The notes under the pieces are model-generated. The model was not told the origin of the DNA, searched no databases, and worked only from the letters and a program-made list of their open reading frames with translations. From contig NZ_JARVKW010000022.1 of the NCBI RefSeq assembly GCF_029813775.1, positions 59,237 through 123,236 on the forward strand: 64,000 nucleotides of DNA, given 5' to 3'. The stretch comes from Streptomyces sp. DH24. GTDB lineage: Bacteria; Actinomycetota; Actinomycetes; Streptomycetales; Streptomycetaceae. The translations under genes were made by a program, and so were the position numbers. Shown in pieces: positions 8,109 to 16,650 of the stretch (position 1 is its first letter; each line of letters starts with the position of its first letter).

Positions 8109-8207
8109 GGGATGCTCCTCGGTGAGCGGAGAGTGCGGTGCACAGGGCCGGGCCCCAGCTTACGCGGCCGGGCCCCGGCCCCGCCTGTGAGGTGCGCCCG
8201 GTGTGGA

Positions 8208-8360
8208 TCAGCCCAGCAGCTGGCTCTGCAGGGTCACCGTCTGCTGGAACGGCACGGCGGGCGCGGTGCCCTTTTGGGACTGGACGATCACGGCGAGGGT
8301 GTCGCCGGCGGTACGACCGCGCCGACGGCGACACGGGCCGGGCCGGACCGCGGTGCGCAC
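8208..8360 (-). pseudogene. Possible remnant of a secreted or adhesion-like protein C-terminus
   Basis: On the minus strand this stretch reads a sensible C-terminus, TAGDTLAVIVQSQKGTAPAV, running on for 12 residues to LLG and a stop. The upstream residues (an Arg-rich run) do not look like coding sequence. A GTG at 8360 would give 50 residues, but I see no good ribosome site. It may be the decayed tail of a gene whose N-terminus is gone, or a short real gene. I cannot tell which. Confidence 0.25.
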
Positions 8361-8414
8361 AAGAGGCCCATGGCCAACGCGCCGGGGTGTGGGGAAGTTG
8401 ATTACGATTCAGCC

Positions 8415-8777
8415 ATGGCCAAGAAGCTTGTGATCAAGGTGACCGCCGGGGCCGACGCCCCCGAGCGCTGCTCCCAGGCGTTCACCGTCGCGGCCGTGGC
8501 CGTGGCCAGCGGTGTGGACGTCTCGCTGTGGCTGACGGGCGAGTCCGCCTGGTTCGCGCTGCCGGGACGTGCCGCGGAGTTCGAGCTGCCGCACGCGGCC
8601 CCGCTGCCCGACCTGCTGGACTCGCTCCTGGCGGGCGGCCGGGTGACGCTGTGCACCCAGTGCGCGGCCCGCCGGGACATCACGGAGAAGGACGTGATCG
8701 AGGGCGTACGGATCGCGGGGGCGCAGGTCTTCGTGCAGGAGGCGCTCGCCGACGAGACGCAGGCGCTCGTCTACTGA
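8415..8777 (+). CDS. DsrE family protein
   Basis: A 120-aa DsrE/TusD-like protein (MAKKLVIKVTAGADAPERCS). The family folds as an alpha/beta sandwich, and some members relay sulfur through a conserved cysteine. Here cysteines occur near residue 19 and in a C-x2-C pair (LCTQCAARRDI), the latter typical of actinobacterial members. Transcribed alone on the plus strand with a promoter in the 54 bp before it. A role in sulfur or redox handling is plausible but not shown. Confidence 0.75.
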   Translation: MAKKLVIKVTAGADAPERCSQAFTVAAVAVASGVDVSLWLTGESAWFALPGRAAEFELPHAAPLPDLLDSLLAGGRVTLCTQCAARRDITEKDVIEGVRIAGAQVFVQEALADETQALVY

Positions 8778-8818
8778 GACGGCCGGGCGCTCGTCCCCTC
8801 AGAAGGCGCCGCCCGGGG

Positions 8819-9076
8819 TCACCCGCGGCGTTTGCCGTCCAGCTCGTCCCACCACTCGTCGGACTCCGGGTCGCCTGAGGGGTCGTCCCACCAGCGGTCC
8901 TCGGGGCCCCTGCGGTTGGCGACGACGGCGGCGAGCGGCGGGATGACCATGGCCACCAGGCACATGCCGACGGCCACCGGGACCGACCAGATGCGCACGA
9001 CGCCCCAGGCCAGGACGAAGAGCGTGAGGCACGTCCCCATCATGACGAAGTACAGGTGACGCCGCCGTGCGTACAT
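8819..9076 (-). CDS. DUF3099 membrane protein
   Basis: An 85-aa protein with two membrane spans (about residues 7-25 and 30-48) followed by an acidic, Trp-rich cytoplasmic tail (EDRWWDDPSGDPESDEWWDE). This matches the actinobacterial DUF3099 family, whose function is unknown. I chose the ATG at 9076 because GGAG is just upstream; a longer frame to 9121 lacks a ribosome site. It is convergent with the DsrE gene. Confidence 0.75.
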   Translation of the reverse strand: MYARRRHLYFVMMGTCLTLFVLAWGVVRIWSVPVAVGMCLVAMVIPPLAAVVANRRGPEDRWWDDPSGDPESDEWWDELDGKRRG

Positions 9077-9110
9077 GTCTCCAGGGTAGATCCGGGCGCC
9101 GGACACGCCA

Positions 9111-9142
9111 GAGGGCCGCACCCCGGTCAGGGTGCGGCCCTC
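9111..9142 (-). terminator. Terminator of the sulfurtransferase-DUF1416 unit
   Basis: A perfect 13-bp stem: GAGGGCCGCACCC (9111-9123) pairs with GGGTGCGGCCCTC (9130-9142) across a 6-base loop. It lies 17 bp past the stop of the DUF1416 gene. Confidence 0.8.
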
Positions 9143-9158
9143 TCGTCACTCGGGCGGG

Positions 9159-9446
9159 TCAGACCGCGATCGCGACCTCGGCCAGGCCGCCCTGCTGGGC
9201 GACGACCGTGCGGTCGGCGGTGGCGCCGGGCACGAGGGCGCGGACGGTCCAGGTGCCCTCGGCCGCGTAGAAGCGGAACTGTCCGGTCGCCGAGGTGGGC
9301 ACCTCGGCGGTGAACTCGCCGGTCGAGTCCAGGAGACGGACGTAACCCACCACGGGCTCGCCGTCCTTGGTCACCTGACCCTGGATGGTGGTCTCACCGG
9401 GCTTGATCGTCGAGGCGTCCGGGCCGCCGGCCTTCGCACCGCACAT
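9159..9446 (-). CDS. DUF1416 domain-containing protein
   Basis: A 95-aa protein starting MCGAKAGG with an Ig- or carboxypeptidase-regulatory-like beta fold (GEPVVGYVRLLDSTGEF, then TGQFRFYAAEGTW). DUF1416 proteins are almost always found right after a thiosulfate sulfurtransferase in actinobacteria, as here (42 bp downstream, same strand). The N-terminal Cys2 may be functionally relevant. The role is unknown; association with sulfur transfer is inferred from constant linkage. Confidence 0.88.
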   Translation of the reverse strand: MCGAKAGGPDASTIKPGETTIQGQVTKDGEPVVGYVRLLDSTGEFTAEVPTSATGQFRFYAAEGTWTVRALVPGATADRTVVAQQGGLAEVAIAV

Positions 9447-9488
9447 GTCTTACTCCTGAAGGGGTCTGGAAAGGTCGGTCGGGTGGCG

Positions 9489-10334
9489 TTACTTGTTGGC
9501 GCCGAGCTCGATCGGCACACCGACGAGGGAGCCGTACTCGGTCCAGGAACCGTCGTAGTTCTTGACGTTCTCCACGCCGAGCAGCTCGTGCAGCACGAAC
9601 CAGGTCAGGGCGGAACGCTCACCGATGCGGCAGTAGGCGATGGTGTCCTTCGCCAGGTCCACCTGCTCCTCGGCGTAGAGCTCCTTGAGCTCCTCGTCCG
9701 ACTTGAAGGTGCCGTCGTCGTTGGCGTTCTTCGACCACGGGATGTTGCGGGCGCTCGGGACGTGGCCCGGACGCTGGGACTGCTCCTGCGGCAGGTGGGC
9801 CGGGGCGAGCAGCTTGCCGGAGAACTCGTCGGGCGAGCGGACGTCGACCAGGTTCTGCGAGCCGATCGCGGCGACGACGTCGTCGCGGAAGGCGCGGATC
9901 GACGTGTCCTGCGGCTTGGCCTTGTACTCGGTCTTCGCGCGCTCGGGGACCTCGTCGCCGGCGACCAGCTCGCGGGCGTCCAGCTCCCACTTCTTGCGGC
10001 CGCCGTCGAGCAGCTTGACGCTCTCGTGGCCGTAGAGCTTGAAGTACCAGTAGGCGTACGAGGCGAACCAGTTGTTGTTGCCGCCGTAGAGAACCACGGT
10101 GTGGTCGTTCGCGATGCCCTTCTCCGACAGGAGCTTCTCGAAGCCCTCCTGGTCGATGAAGTCACGACGGACCGGGTCCTGGAGGTCCTGGGTCCAGTCG
10201 ATGCGGACGGCGTTCTTGATGTGGTTCTTGTCGTACGCGGACGTGTCCTCGTCCACCTCGACGATGACGATGTTCGGGTCGTCCAGGTGCTCCTGGAGCC
10301 AGTCGGCATCGACCAGGACGTCGCTGCGGCTCAT
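9489..10334 (-). CDS. sseA: Thiosulfate/3-mercaptopyruvate sulfurtransferase (two rhodanese domains)
   Basis: A 281-aa tandem-rhodanese enzyme that moves sulfur from thiosulfate or 3-mercaptopyruvate to cyanide or another thiol acceptor. The N-terminal domain is inactive. The C-terminal domain has the catalytic loop AYCRIGERS with persulfide-forming Cys235. I chose the ATG at 10334 (MSRSDVLVDADWL) because it has a GGAGGAAA ribosome site. It forms a unit with DUF1416 downstream and a cysteine-bearing leader peptide upstream. The gene name follows general annotation practice; cysA is also used for it. Confidence 0.9.
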   Translation of the reverse strand: MSRSDVLVDADWLQEHLDDPNIVIVEVDEDTSAYDKNHIKNAVRIDWTQDLQDPVRRDFIDQEGFEKLLSEKGIANDHTVVLYGGNNNWFASYAYWYFKLYGHESVKLLDGGRKKWELDARELVAGDEVPERAKTEYKAKPQDTSIRAFRDDVVAAIGSQNLVDVRSPDEFSGKLLAPAHLPQEQSQRPGHVPSARNIPWSKNANDDGTFKSDEELKELYAEEQVDLAKDTIAYCRIGERSALTWFVLHELLGVENVKNYDGSWTEYGSLVGVPIELGANK

Positions 10335-10465
10335 GCTCTTTCTCCTCCGGGGCAGTTGCGGCGGGGCGTGCGAGTTGAGAGGGTGCGCGCTCGCGCGCTC
10401 GGGCAGGGAGCGGCGCACGGATGCCCTTGTGCAGGGCGGGGGGACGCGGAAGTCGGAGCTTCCGC

Positions 10466-10546
10466 TCAGAAGGCGCGACAGAGCATGGCGGCAACGCGGC
10501 ACAGGTCTACTGCCCGCCGCTTCGTGAGATCCGCCTGTCGCTTCAT
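10466..10546 (-). CDS. Putative cysteine-responsive leader peptide
   Basis: A 26-aa frame MKRQADLTKRRAVDLCRVAA continuing MLCRAF, then stop. It lies 131 bp upstream of the sulfurtransferase gene on the same strand. It matches the actinobacterial leader-peptide type found before sulfur-assimilation genes, which ends in a Cys-containing CRVAAxLCR core. The cysteine codons (TGC at 16, TGT at 23) are near the end, where ribosome stalling at low charged tRNA-Cys could affect downstream expression. GC-rich inverted sequence (GCGCGCTCGCGCGC) lies between it and the gene. The mechanism is inferred. Confidence 0.8.
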   Translation of the reverse strand: MKRQADLTKRRAVDLCRVAAMLCRAF

Positions 10547-10762
10547 GGTGTCGATCGTAGGGACGGTGGGGCGGGCATGTCACCGGCGTGTCGCATGATG
10601 AGACGCGATCGTCCGGATGGCGGGACGAGAGGGCTCTGAGGGCCGTTCCCGCAAGGTTTCCGGCCGGATGGGGCGCCCGTCACAGTTGAGTGGCGGACTG
10701 AGCCGTCTCGCTCATCGGACAGCCGAGGTGGGGACGGCGCCCGGGTGAGGCCGTAGGGGGTG

Positions 10763-11500
10763 CTACCCGGCCAGCCGGACGTTCGAACCCTTCACCGAGA
10801 TCTCCACGCCGTTCTTCGCGGCCTCGACCTTGTCGAGCTCGATGCCGCCGGGCAGGTCGTCGATGCGCTGCTCGAAGTCCGTGATCGCGCGGACCCGGGA
10901 CTCCGGGAGCTCGACACTGCCGATCCTGGGCAGGGCGTCGGCGTCCACGCGGACGGAATCGCCCTCGACCTTGACGGTGCTGAGCACGTACACCGGCTCG
11001 GGCAGCTCGGCGCCGAACAGCGTGGCCTCCACCGCGACCCTGATCTTGCCGTTGCCGCCGTCGGAGAGGCCCACGACCTTGGCGGTGACGCCCGGGGCGA
11101 CGCGCGTCGGCTCGGACTTGGCGGTCTTCAGCAGCTCGTCGTACGCGATGGTCGCGGTGCCGGTCGCGGTGGCGGCGGTCGCGGAGCTGTAGTCGCCGGA
11201 GAACTCGACGCCCTTCATGTGGGCGGTGAGGTCGGCGATGCGGATCTTCTCGTCGCCGCTGCCGGTGGTGGCCTCGTAGTTCTCGATGCCGATCTCCACG
11301 TCGTCCAGTTCACCGCCGGCGAGCTGGGTGAGGAACGGGAAGCCGTTGATGGACACGTCCGGGGTGTCGGCCAGGTTCTCGTTGGTCCGCAGCCTGTCCG
11401 CCACCTCGCCCTCGGCGAGCGTCACCGCGACCCGGTCGACGATCACGAACAGCCCGCCGAGGATCACGACGACGATCAGCAGTACTCGCAGTGCGCGCAT
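10763..11500 (-). CDS. DUF2993 (LmeA-like) exported phospholipid-binding family protein
   Basis: A 245-aa protein with an N-terminal signal or anchor (MRALRVLLIVVVILGGLFVI) followed by an extracytoplasmic DUF2993 domain (INGFPFLTQLAGGELDDVEI). The family includes mycobacterial LmeA, a periplasmic phospholipid-binding protein needed for lipomannan maturation. In Streptomyces its role is unknown. No lipobox is seen. It is monocistronic, with about 215 bp of non-coding DNA upstream that shares the promoter area of the sulfur leader. Confidence 0.8.
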   Translation of the reverse strand: MRALRVLLIVVVILGGLFVIVDRVAVTLAEGEVADRLRTNENLADTPDVSINGFPFLTQLAGGELDDVEIGIENYEATTGSGDEKIRIADLTAHMKGVEFSGDYSSATAATATGTATIAYDELLKTAKSEPTRVAPGVTAKVVGLSDGGNGKIRVAVEATLFGAELPEPVYVLSTVKVEGDSVRVDADALPRIGSVELPESRVRAITDFEQRIDDLPGGIELDKVEAAKNGVEISVKGSNVRLAG

Positions 11501-11797
11501 GTGGTGTCCCCCACCTAGGCCGGTCCGGCGGTCATCGACTACGGGTGGTCATAACGGCCGGCGGCCGTCGAACGCCGAGCGTAGCCCTGCCGGGGGCCGG
11601 GGCAGGGGAATTGTCGATCACCTGTGACAGGGGGGCGGGGAACAGGGACCGGGGGCGGGGATTGGGTTGCCGGGGTGAGTCCCGCCGTCCCCCGGGCGGG
11701 CGTACGGGCGGACGGGCGGCCGGGTGGCCAGGCGACGGGCGGACGGCCGGGCGGGCGGCCATGCGGCCAGGCGACGGGCGGGACCTCACCAGAGACG

Positions 11798-13273
11798 TCA
11801 GCCCAGCGCACGCCCCAGGACGTACACCGCCGGGGCCGCCGCGGCCAGCGGGAGGGCCACGCCCGCCGTGAAGTGGACGAAGCGGGACGGGTAGTCGTAG
11901 GCCGCGACCCGGTGGCCGATGAGGGCGCAGACCGCCGCTCCCCCGCCGAGCAGCGCGCCGGACGCGCCCAGACCCGTCAGCTGTCCCACCGCGATGCCCG
12001 CGCCGGCCGCCGCGAGCAGGGCCGCGACCACCGACGCGGGGGTCGGCAGCGGCAGCGACCGGGCCAGGACGGCCACGGCCACTCCGGCCGCGCCGACCGA
12101 CACCGCGTCCGCGTCGGCCGCGAGCCAGCCGCCGGCCACGATGGCCAGCGCGGCGGCGGCGACGGTCGCCATCAGCCCGTACATCCGCTCGTCCGGGTCC
12201 GCGTGCGACCGCAGCTGGAGCACCAGCGCCAGCAGCACCCACACGCCCAGCGTTCCGAGGATCGCCGCCGGGGACCGGTCCGACGCCAGCAGCGCCACGT
12301 CCGCGGCGAGCGCGCCCGCGAAGCCCAGCGCGATGCCCTGCCGGGCGGGCCACATGCCGTTCAGCCGGAACCAGCCCGCGGACGTCACCGCCTGGAGCAC
12401 CACCAGCGGGACCAGCAGCGCGTACGTGCCGATCGCCGCGGTGCCGGACAGCAGCAGACCCAGCAGCGCCGTGAGCGCCGCCGGCTGCATGCCCGGGTCG
12501 ATGATCGGCGAGCGGCCCTCGGCGCGGGCCCGCTGGGCGTCGGTGACCCGGGTGTTCCCGGCGAGGGTGGCGGGTCCGTAGGAGGGCGCCTCGCCGCCCT
12601 CACCCGGCGCGGGCGCGGGCACCGACGCCGACGGGGACGCCGGACCGGCCGGCGGGGCCGCGGTCACCGGCGACTGCTGGTACGGCTGCGCGTACGAGGC
12701 CTGGGGCTGGGGCTGAGGCTGCGGCTGCGGCTGCGGCTGCGGCTGCGGCTGCGGCTGGCGGCGGACGCCGTAGCCGTGGGACTCCCCCGGGGCCTGCGGG
12801 CCGTAACCCTGACGCGCCCCCTGGGCTTGCGCGCCATGGCCTTGGGGCTCCCCCTGGGCCTGCCCGCCATACCCCTGAGGCGCCGCCCCCTGGGCTTGCG
12901 CGCCGTAGCCCTGGGACACCTGGGCCTGCGCGCCGTAGCCCTCGGGCGCCTGGGCGTACGCGCCGTGATCCCGGGGCTGCCCATGGGCGGCGTGCGCGTC
13001 GTAGCCGTGGTTCGGGGGTGCCGTGTGGTGCCCGGGGCCGTAGCCCTCGTGGGGGGTGGAACCGACGGGCGGTTCCTGGCCCTGCGGCGGCAGGTACGCC
13101 GTCTCCTCCACGGAGACCGGCGGCTGGAGCCGCGTCTCCCACGTCTGGCCCTGCCACTGCTGCGTGTGCTGGGCGGCGTGCGGGTCGTCCGGGTCCGGCG
13201 CGTGGCCCTGCCAGGGCTGCTGCCGGTGCGGGTCGTAGCCCCCGTACGGGCCCTCGTACGGCTGGTTCGTCAT
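11798..13273 (-). CDS. Pro/Gln/Gly-rich membrane protein
   Basis: A 491-aa protein in two halves. Residues 1 to about 225 are low-complexity: many GYGAQAQG-like imperfect repeats and then nine consecutive QP dipeptides. The C-terminal half is very hydrophobic, with about eight or nine membrane spans, after the conserved DAQRARAEGRSPIIDPGMQP segment. I chose the ATG at 13273 (MTNQPYEGPYGG), with GGAGG about 10 bases before it. It starts 7 bp after the stop of the MoaD-like gene, so the two are coupled. The function is unknown; the repeat tract makes length polymorphism likely. Confidence 0.8.
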   Translation of the reverse strand: MTNQPYEGPYGGYDPHRQQPWQGHAPDPDDPHAAQHTQQWQGQTWETRLQPPVSVEETAYLPPQGQEPPVGSTPHEGYGPGHHTAPPNHGYDAHAAHGQPRDHGAYAQAPEGYGAQAQVSQGYGAQAQGAAPQGYGGQAQGEPQGHGAQAQGARQGYGPQAPGESHGYGVRRQPQPQPQPQPQPQPQPQPQASYAQPYQQSPVTAAPPAGPASPSASVPAPAPGEGGEAPSYGPATLAGNTRVTDAQRARAEGRSPIIDPGMQPAALTALLGLLLSGTAAIGTYALLVPLVVLQAVTSAGWFRLNGMWPARQGIALGFAGALAADVALLASDRSPAAILGTLGVWVLLALVLQLRSHADPDERMYGLMATVAAAALAIVAGGWLAADADAVSVGAAGVAVAVLARSLPLPTPASVVAALLAAAGAGIAVGQLTGLGASGALLGGGAAVCALIGHRVAAYDYPSRFVHFTAGVALPLAAAAPAVYVLGRALG

Positions 13274-13280
13274 CGGTCGC

Positions 13281-13535
13281 TCATCCTCCTGCGAACGGCG
13301 GGAGCACTTCGACCGTGCCGCCGTCGGCCAGCCGTACCGTCTCATGCGCGCGGGTGCCCACGGGGTCGCCGTCGACGAGGAACGAGCAACGTCGCAGCAC
13401 GCGCGTGAGTTCACCGGGGTGTCGCTCGCGCACCGTGTCGAGCGCCTCGGCGAGCGTGGCGGCGTCGTACGGTTCCTCGGCCACCCCGGCCGCGGCCTTC
13501 GCGGCGGCCCAGTAGCGCACCGTGACCTTAGCCAT
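13281..13535 (-). CDS. MoaD/ThiS family sulfur-carrier-like protein
   Basis: An 84-aa ubiquitin-like protein ending in the diagnostic Gly-Gly (PFAGG), the site where partners form a thiocarboxylate for sulfur transfer. The N-terminus MAKVTVRYWAAAKAAAG is typical of MoaD. I chose the ATG at 13535 because GAGG is placed properly before it; an in-frame start at 13547 is possible. It precedes the repeat-rich membrane protein by 7 bp. No moeB or moaE is nearby, so its partner is unclear. Confidence 0.82.
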   Translation of the reverse strand: MAKVTVRYWAAAKAAAGVAEEPYDAATLAEALDTVRERHPGELTRVLRRCSFLVDGDPVGTRAHETVRLADGGTVEVLPPFAGG

Positions 13536-13573
13536 CTGGTTCCTCAATCGATTCGGTGACGGACAGCCAAAGG

Positions 13574-14443
13574 CTAGCCCGCCCGGCCGGCCCGGGCGGC
13601 GGCCCAGTCACCGATGCGGCGCAGCAGCTCGTCCGTGGCCGCGTGCTCGGCGTGGCCCATGCCCGGCTCCAGCCAGAGTTCGCCGTGGTCACCGGCCGCG
13701 GCGGCCAGCATGCGGGGGTGGTCCACGGGGAAGTAGCCGTCCCGCTCGCCGTGCACGACGAGCAGCGGCGTCGGCGCGATCCGCGGCACGGCCTCGACCG
13801 GGGACAGCGGGACCGGGTCCCAGTCGCGGTCGTGGATACGGGTGCGCAGGCCGTAGCGGGACACCAGGCGGCCCCCGGGCCGGGTGACCAGCCAGTGCAG
13901 GCGCCGCATGGGGGCGGTGCCCCGGTAGTACCAGCGGGCGGGGGCGCTCACCGACACGACCGCGTCCGGATGCAGATCGCCGTCCCTGTCGTACAGCGCC
14001 GCCTGCCGCAGCACCACCGAGCCGCCCATCGAGAAGCCCACGGTCACCACGCGCCGGTGTCCGAGCTCGCGCGCCCAGGCGACCGCCGCCGCCAGGTCCA
14101 GCACCTCCCGGTCGCCGACCGTCGACCGCCCGCCGGACGCCCCGTGCCCCCGGAAGGAGAACGTCACCACGGCCCCGTACCGCGCGAACGCCCCCGCGAC
14201 GCGCCGCACGTGCGGCCGGTCCGCGTCCCCGGTGAAACCGTGCGCGACTACGAAAACGGGGCAGCCGGGGCGGCCGGAGGGTGACGCCCCGGGGTTGTAT
14301 ACGACCGTTCCCGGTTCGTATACGGAATCGATGCGAACCCCGTCCGACGTGCGCAGAAACGTCCGCAAACGGGCGTACCCACCTGTCTCGGAATGCGGAC
14401 GCGCCGTGGAACGGGCCACACGGCCTGCCGGAGAAAGGGTCAT
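13574..14443 (-). CDS. Alpha/beta hydrolase
   Basis: A 289-aa cytoplasmic alpha/beta-hydrolase. The oxyanion-hole region reads VVAHGFTGDA; the nucleophile elbow is GFSMGG with the catalytic Ser; HGERDGYFP carries the Asp, and GMGHAEH carries the His. Substrate is unknown; the fold fits an esterase or lipase. I chose the ATG at 14443 because GGAGAAAG-like pairing is nearby and MTLSP begins recognisable sequence; the frame stays open far upstream across the divergent glnR but that part is non-coding. Confidence 0.85.
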   Translation of the reverse strand: MTLSPAGRVARSTARPHSETGGYARLRTFLRTSDGVRIDSVYEPGTVVYNPGASPSGRPGCPVFVVAHGFTGDADRPHVRRVAGAFARYGAVVTFSFRGHGASGGRSTVGDREVLDLAAAVAWARELGHRRVVTVGFSMGGSVVLRQAALYDRDGDLHPDAVVSVSAPARWYYRGTAPMRRLHWLVTRPGGRLVSRYGLRTRIHDRDWDPVPLSPVEAVPRIAPTPLLVVHGERDGYFPVDHPRMLAAAAGDHGELWLEPGMGHAEHAATDELLRRIGDWAAARAGRAG

Positions 14444-14524
14444 GTCGGCTATTCTGCTTGCCAGAGGACTCGGGCAACGTAGCCCCCGGGTCCTTTTGTG
14501 CTTTCGGAAGCGTTGTATACGACG
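14294..14524. repeat. Three GTTSTATACGR motifs between the hydrolase and glnR
   Basis: GTTGTATACGACC (14294-14306), GTTCGTATACGGA (14314-14326) and CGTTGTATACGACG (14511-14524, near-palindromic) share a GTATACG core. The first two lie in the hydrolase coding start region 20 bp apart; the third is in the divergent promoter. These look like regulator half-sites, but no factor can be named. Confidence 0.3.
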
Positions 14525-14728
14525 CGGGAAACCGCGGGTGTACGGGCCGTCGGACGCATGGCGGAGTCCAGGGGCGCGGGAACCGCACAGTACGAAGCAG
14601 TGCCGCACACTCCCCCATCGCCCCAGAGGCGTGGGAGGTACCCCCATCGCAGGGACCGAGGAGGAACCAGACGTTATGGGCGAGCGAACCGAGCACGAAC
14701 GCAGGACGACCCGGGCGGGTGGAGCGCG

Positions 14729-15508
14729 ATGAGTTCTCTGCTGCTCCTGACCAATGCCCTCCAGCCGTCGACGGAGGTGCTGCCCGCTCTCGGCCTCCTG
14801 CTGCACAACGTGCGCGTGGCTCCGGCGGAAGGTCCCGCCCTCGTCGACACCCCGGGCGCGGACGTCATCCTCGTCGACGGCCGCCGTGACCTCCCGCAGG
14901 TCCGCAGCCTGTGCCAGCTGCTGCGCTCCACGGGCCCCGGCTGCCCGCTGGTCCTCGTCGTGACGGAGGGCGGCCTCGCGGCCGTCACCGCCGACTGGGG
15001 CATCGACGACGTCCTGCTGGACACCGCGGGTCCGGCCGAGGTCGAGGCCCGGCTGCGGCTCGCGATGGGCCGGCAGCAGATCGTCAACGACGACTCCCCG
15101 ATGGAGATCCGCAACGGTGACCTGTCGGTGGACGAGGCGACGTACAGCGCCAAGCTCAAGGGCCGGGTCCTGGACCTGACCTTCAAGGAGTTCGAGCTCC
15201 TGAAGTACCTCGCGCAGCACCCCGGCCGCGTCTTCACGCGCGCCCAGCTGCTCCAGGAGGTGTGGGGCTACGACTACTTCGGCGGCACCCGCACGGTCGA
15301 CGTGCACGTGCGGCGGCTGCGGGCGAAGCTCGGCCCCGAGCACGAGTCGCTGATCGGAACCGTCCGGAACGTCGGTTATCGATTCGTTACGCCCGAGAAG
15401 TCCGACCGTGCCACCGAGGAAGCCAAGGCCGCGGCGGAGCGGTCAAAGTCGGCCATTGCCGACGAAGCGGCTTCTCCGGTCACCGCCGAGGCCCCCGCAG
15501 ACGCGTAG
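14729..15508 (+). CDS. glnR: Nitrogen response regulator GlnR
   Basis: A 259-aa orphan OmpR-family regulator. The first about 225 residues match Streptomyces GlnR (MSSLLLLTNALQPSTEVLPA; LTFKEFELLKYLAQHPGRVF in the winged helix). GlnR activates glnA, glnII, amtB and nitrate genes and represses gdhA under nitrogen limitation. D50 is present, but GlnR is a phosphorylation-independent homodimer in known actinomycetes, and fittingly no kinase gene is adjacent. The C-terminal Ala/Glu/Lys-rich tail (from about 230) varies between species. It is preceded by 285 bp of promoter DNA. Confidence 0.96.
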   Translation: MSSLLLLTNALQPSTEVLPALGLLLHNVRVAPAEGPALVDTPGADVILVDGRRDLPQVRSLCQLLRSTGPGCPLVLVVTEGGLAAVTADWGIDDVLLDTAGPAEVEARLRLAMGRQQIVNDDSPMEIRNGDLSVDEATYSAKLKGRVLDLTFKEFELLKYLAQHPGRVFTRAQLLQEVWGYDYFGGTRTVDVHVRRLRAKLGPEHESLIGTVRNVGYRFVTPEKSDRATEEAKAAAERSKSAIADEAASPVTAEAPADA

Positions 15509-15594
15509 AAACCGTGTGGGCGGGGCGCCCCGGGAGCCGAATGCGGCCCCCTTTCGCCCTGCCCACGGCGGGTCCATCCGCGTAGACTCCGCGC

Positions 15595-16617
15595 GTGGCC
15601 AAGGTGACTCGGGATGATGTGGCGCGGCTGGCAGGGACTTCCACTGCCGTCGTCAGCTATGTCATCAACAACGGACCCCGGCCGGTCGCCCCGGCAACGC
15701 GCGAGCGTGTCCTCGCGGCGATCAAGGAGCTGGGCTACCGGCCCGACCGGGTCGCCCAGGCGATGGCCTCGCGGCGCACGGACCTCATAGGCCTGATCAT
15801 TCCCGACGCGCGCCAGCCCTTCTTCGGGGAGATGGCGCACGCGGTCGAGTGGGCCGCCGCCGAGCGCGGGAAGATGGTCCTCGTCGGCAACACCGACTAC
15901 GTGGCCGAGCGCGAGGTCCACTATCTGCGGGCCTTCCTCGGGATGCGGGTCTCCGGCCTGATCCTCGTCAGTCACGCGCTCAACGACCAGGCCGCCGCCG
16001 AGATCGACGCCTGGGACGCCCGGGTCGTCCTGCTGCACGAGCGGCCCGAGGCCATCGACGACGTCGCCGTCGTCACCGACGACCTCGGGGGCGCCCAGCT
16101 CGCCGTCCGCCACCTCCTGGAGCACGGCTACGACTACGTCGCCTGTGTCGGCGGCACCGCCGAGACCCCGGCCGTCGGCGACCCGGTCTCCGACCACGTC
16201 GAGGGCTGGCGGCGCGCGATGGCCGAGGCCGGGATACCGACCGAGGGCCGGCTGTTCGAGGCGCCGTACAACCGCTACGACGCCTACCGGGTCGGCCTGG
16301 AGATCCTCGCGGGCCCGAAGCGTCCGCCGGCCATCTTCTGCTCCACCGACGACCAGGCCATCGGTCTGCTGCGCGCGGCCCGTGAGCTGCGCATCGACGT
16401 TCCCGGCGAGCTGGCGGTGGCCGGCTTCGACGACATCAAGGAAGCCGCGCTGACCGACCCGCCGCTGACGACGGTCGCCTCCGACCGCTCCGCGATGGCG
16501 CGGTCGGCGGTGGACCTCGTCCTGGACGACGGGCTGCGGGTGGCCGGTTCGCGGCGCGAGCGGCTGAAGGTGTTCCCCTCGCGGCTCGTGGTGCGGCAGT
16601 CGTGCGGCTGCGGGTGA
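15595..16617 (+). CDS. LacI family transcriptional regulator
   Basis: A 340-aa LacI-type repressor. The N-terminal helix-turn-helix is VTRDDVARLAGTSTAVVSYV with hinge YRPDRVAQAM, followed by a periplasmic-binding-like effector domain from about residue 60 (LIGLIIPDARQPFFGEM). It probably senses a sugar. The GTG at 15595 is the natural start. It ends in the Cys-rich QSCGCG seen in several actinobacterial LacI proteins. It lies alone between glnR and the protease gene, with no sugar operon next to it, so its target is remote. Confidence 0.9.
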   Translation: MAKVTRDDVARLAGTSTAVVSYVINNGPRPVAPATRERVLAAIKELGYRPDRVAQAMASRRTDLIGLIIPDARQPFFGEMAHAVEWAAAERGKMVLVGNTDYVAEREVHYLRAFLGMRVSGLILVSHALNDQAAAEIDAWDARVVLLHERPEAIDDVAVVTDDLGGAQLAVRHLLEHGYDYVACVGGTAETPAVGDPVSDHVEGWRRAMAEAGIPTEGRLFEAPYNRYDAYRVGLEILAGPKRPPAIFCSTDDQAIGLLRAARELRIDVPGELAVAGFDDIKEAALTDPPLTTVASDRSAMARSAVDLVLDDGLRVAGSRRERLKVFPSRLVVRQSCGCG

Positions 16618-16650
16618 CCCCGGCCGTCGCGGCGCCCCCGGCCGTTTTCT

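Noticed and set aside
11501..11797. GC-rich direct repeat GGCCAGGCGACGGGCGG (about 11726 and 11765)
   Set aside because: Low-complexity GGCGGAC-type sequence between two minus-strand genes; no gene or defined structure can be supported.
12700..12770. Micro-repeat CTGCGG/GGCTGC as a DNA element
   Set aside because: It is simply the coding sequence for nine QP dipeptides in the membrane protein at 11798-13273.
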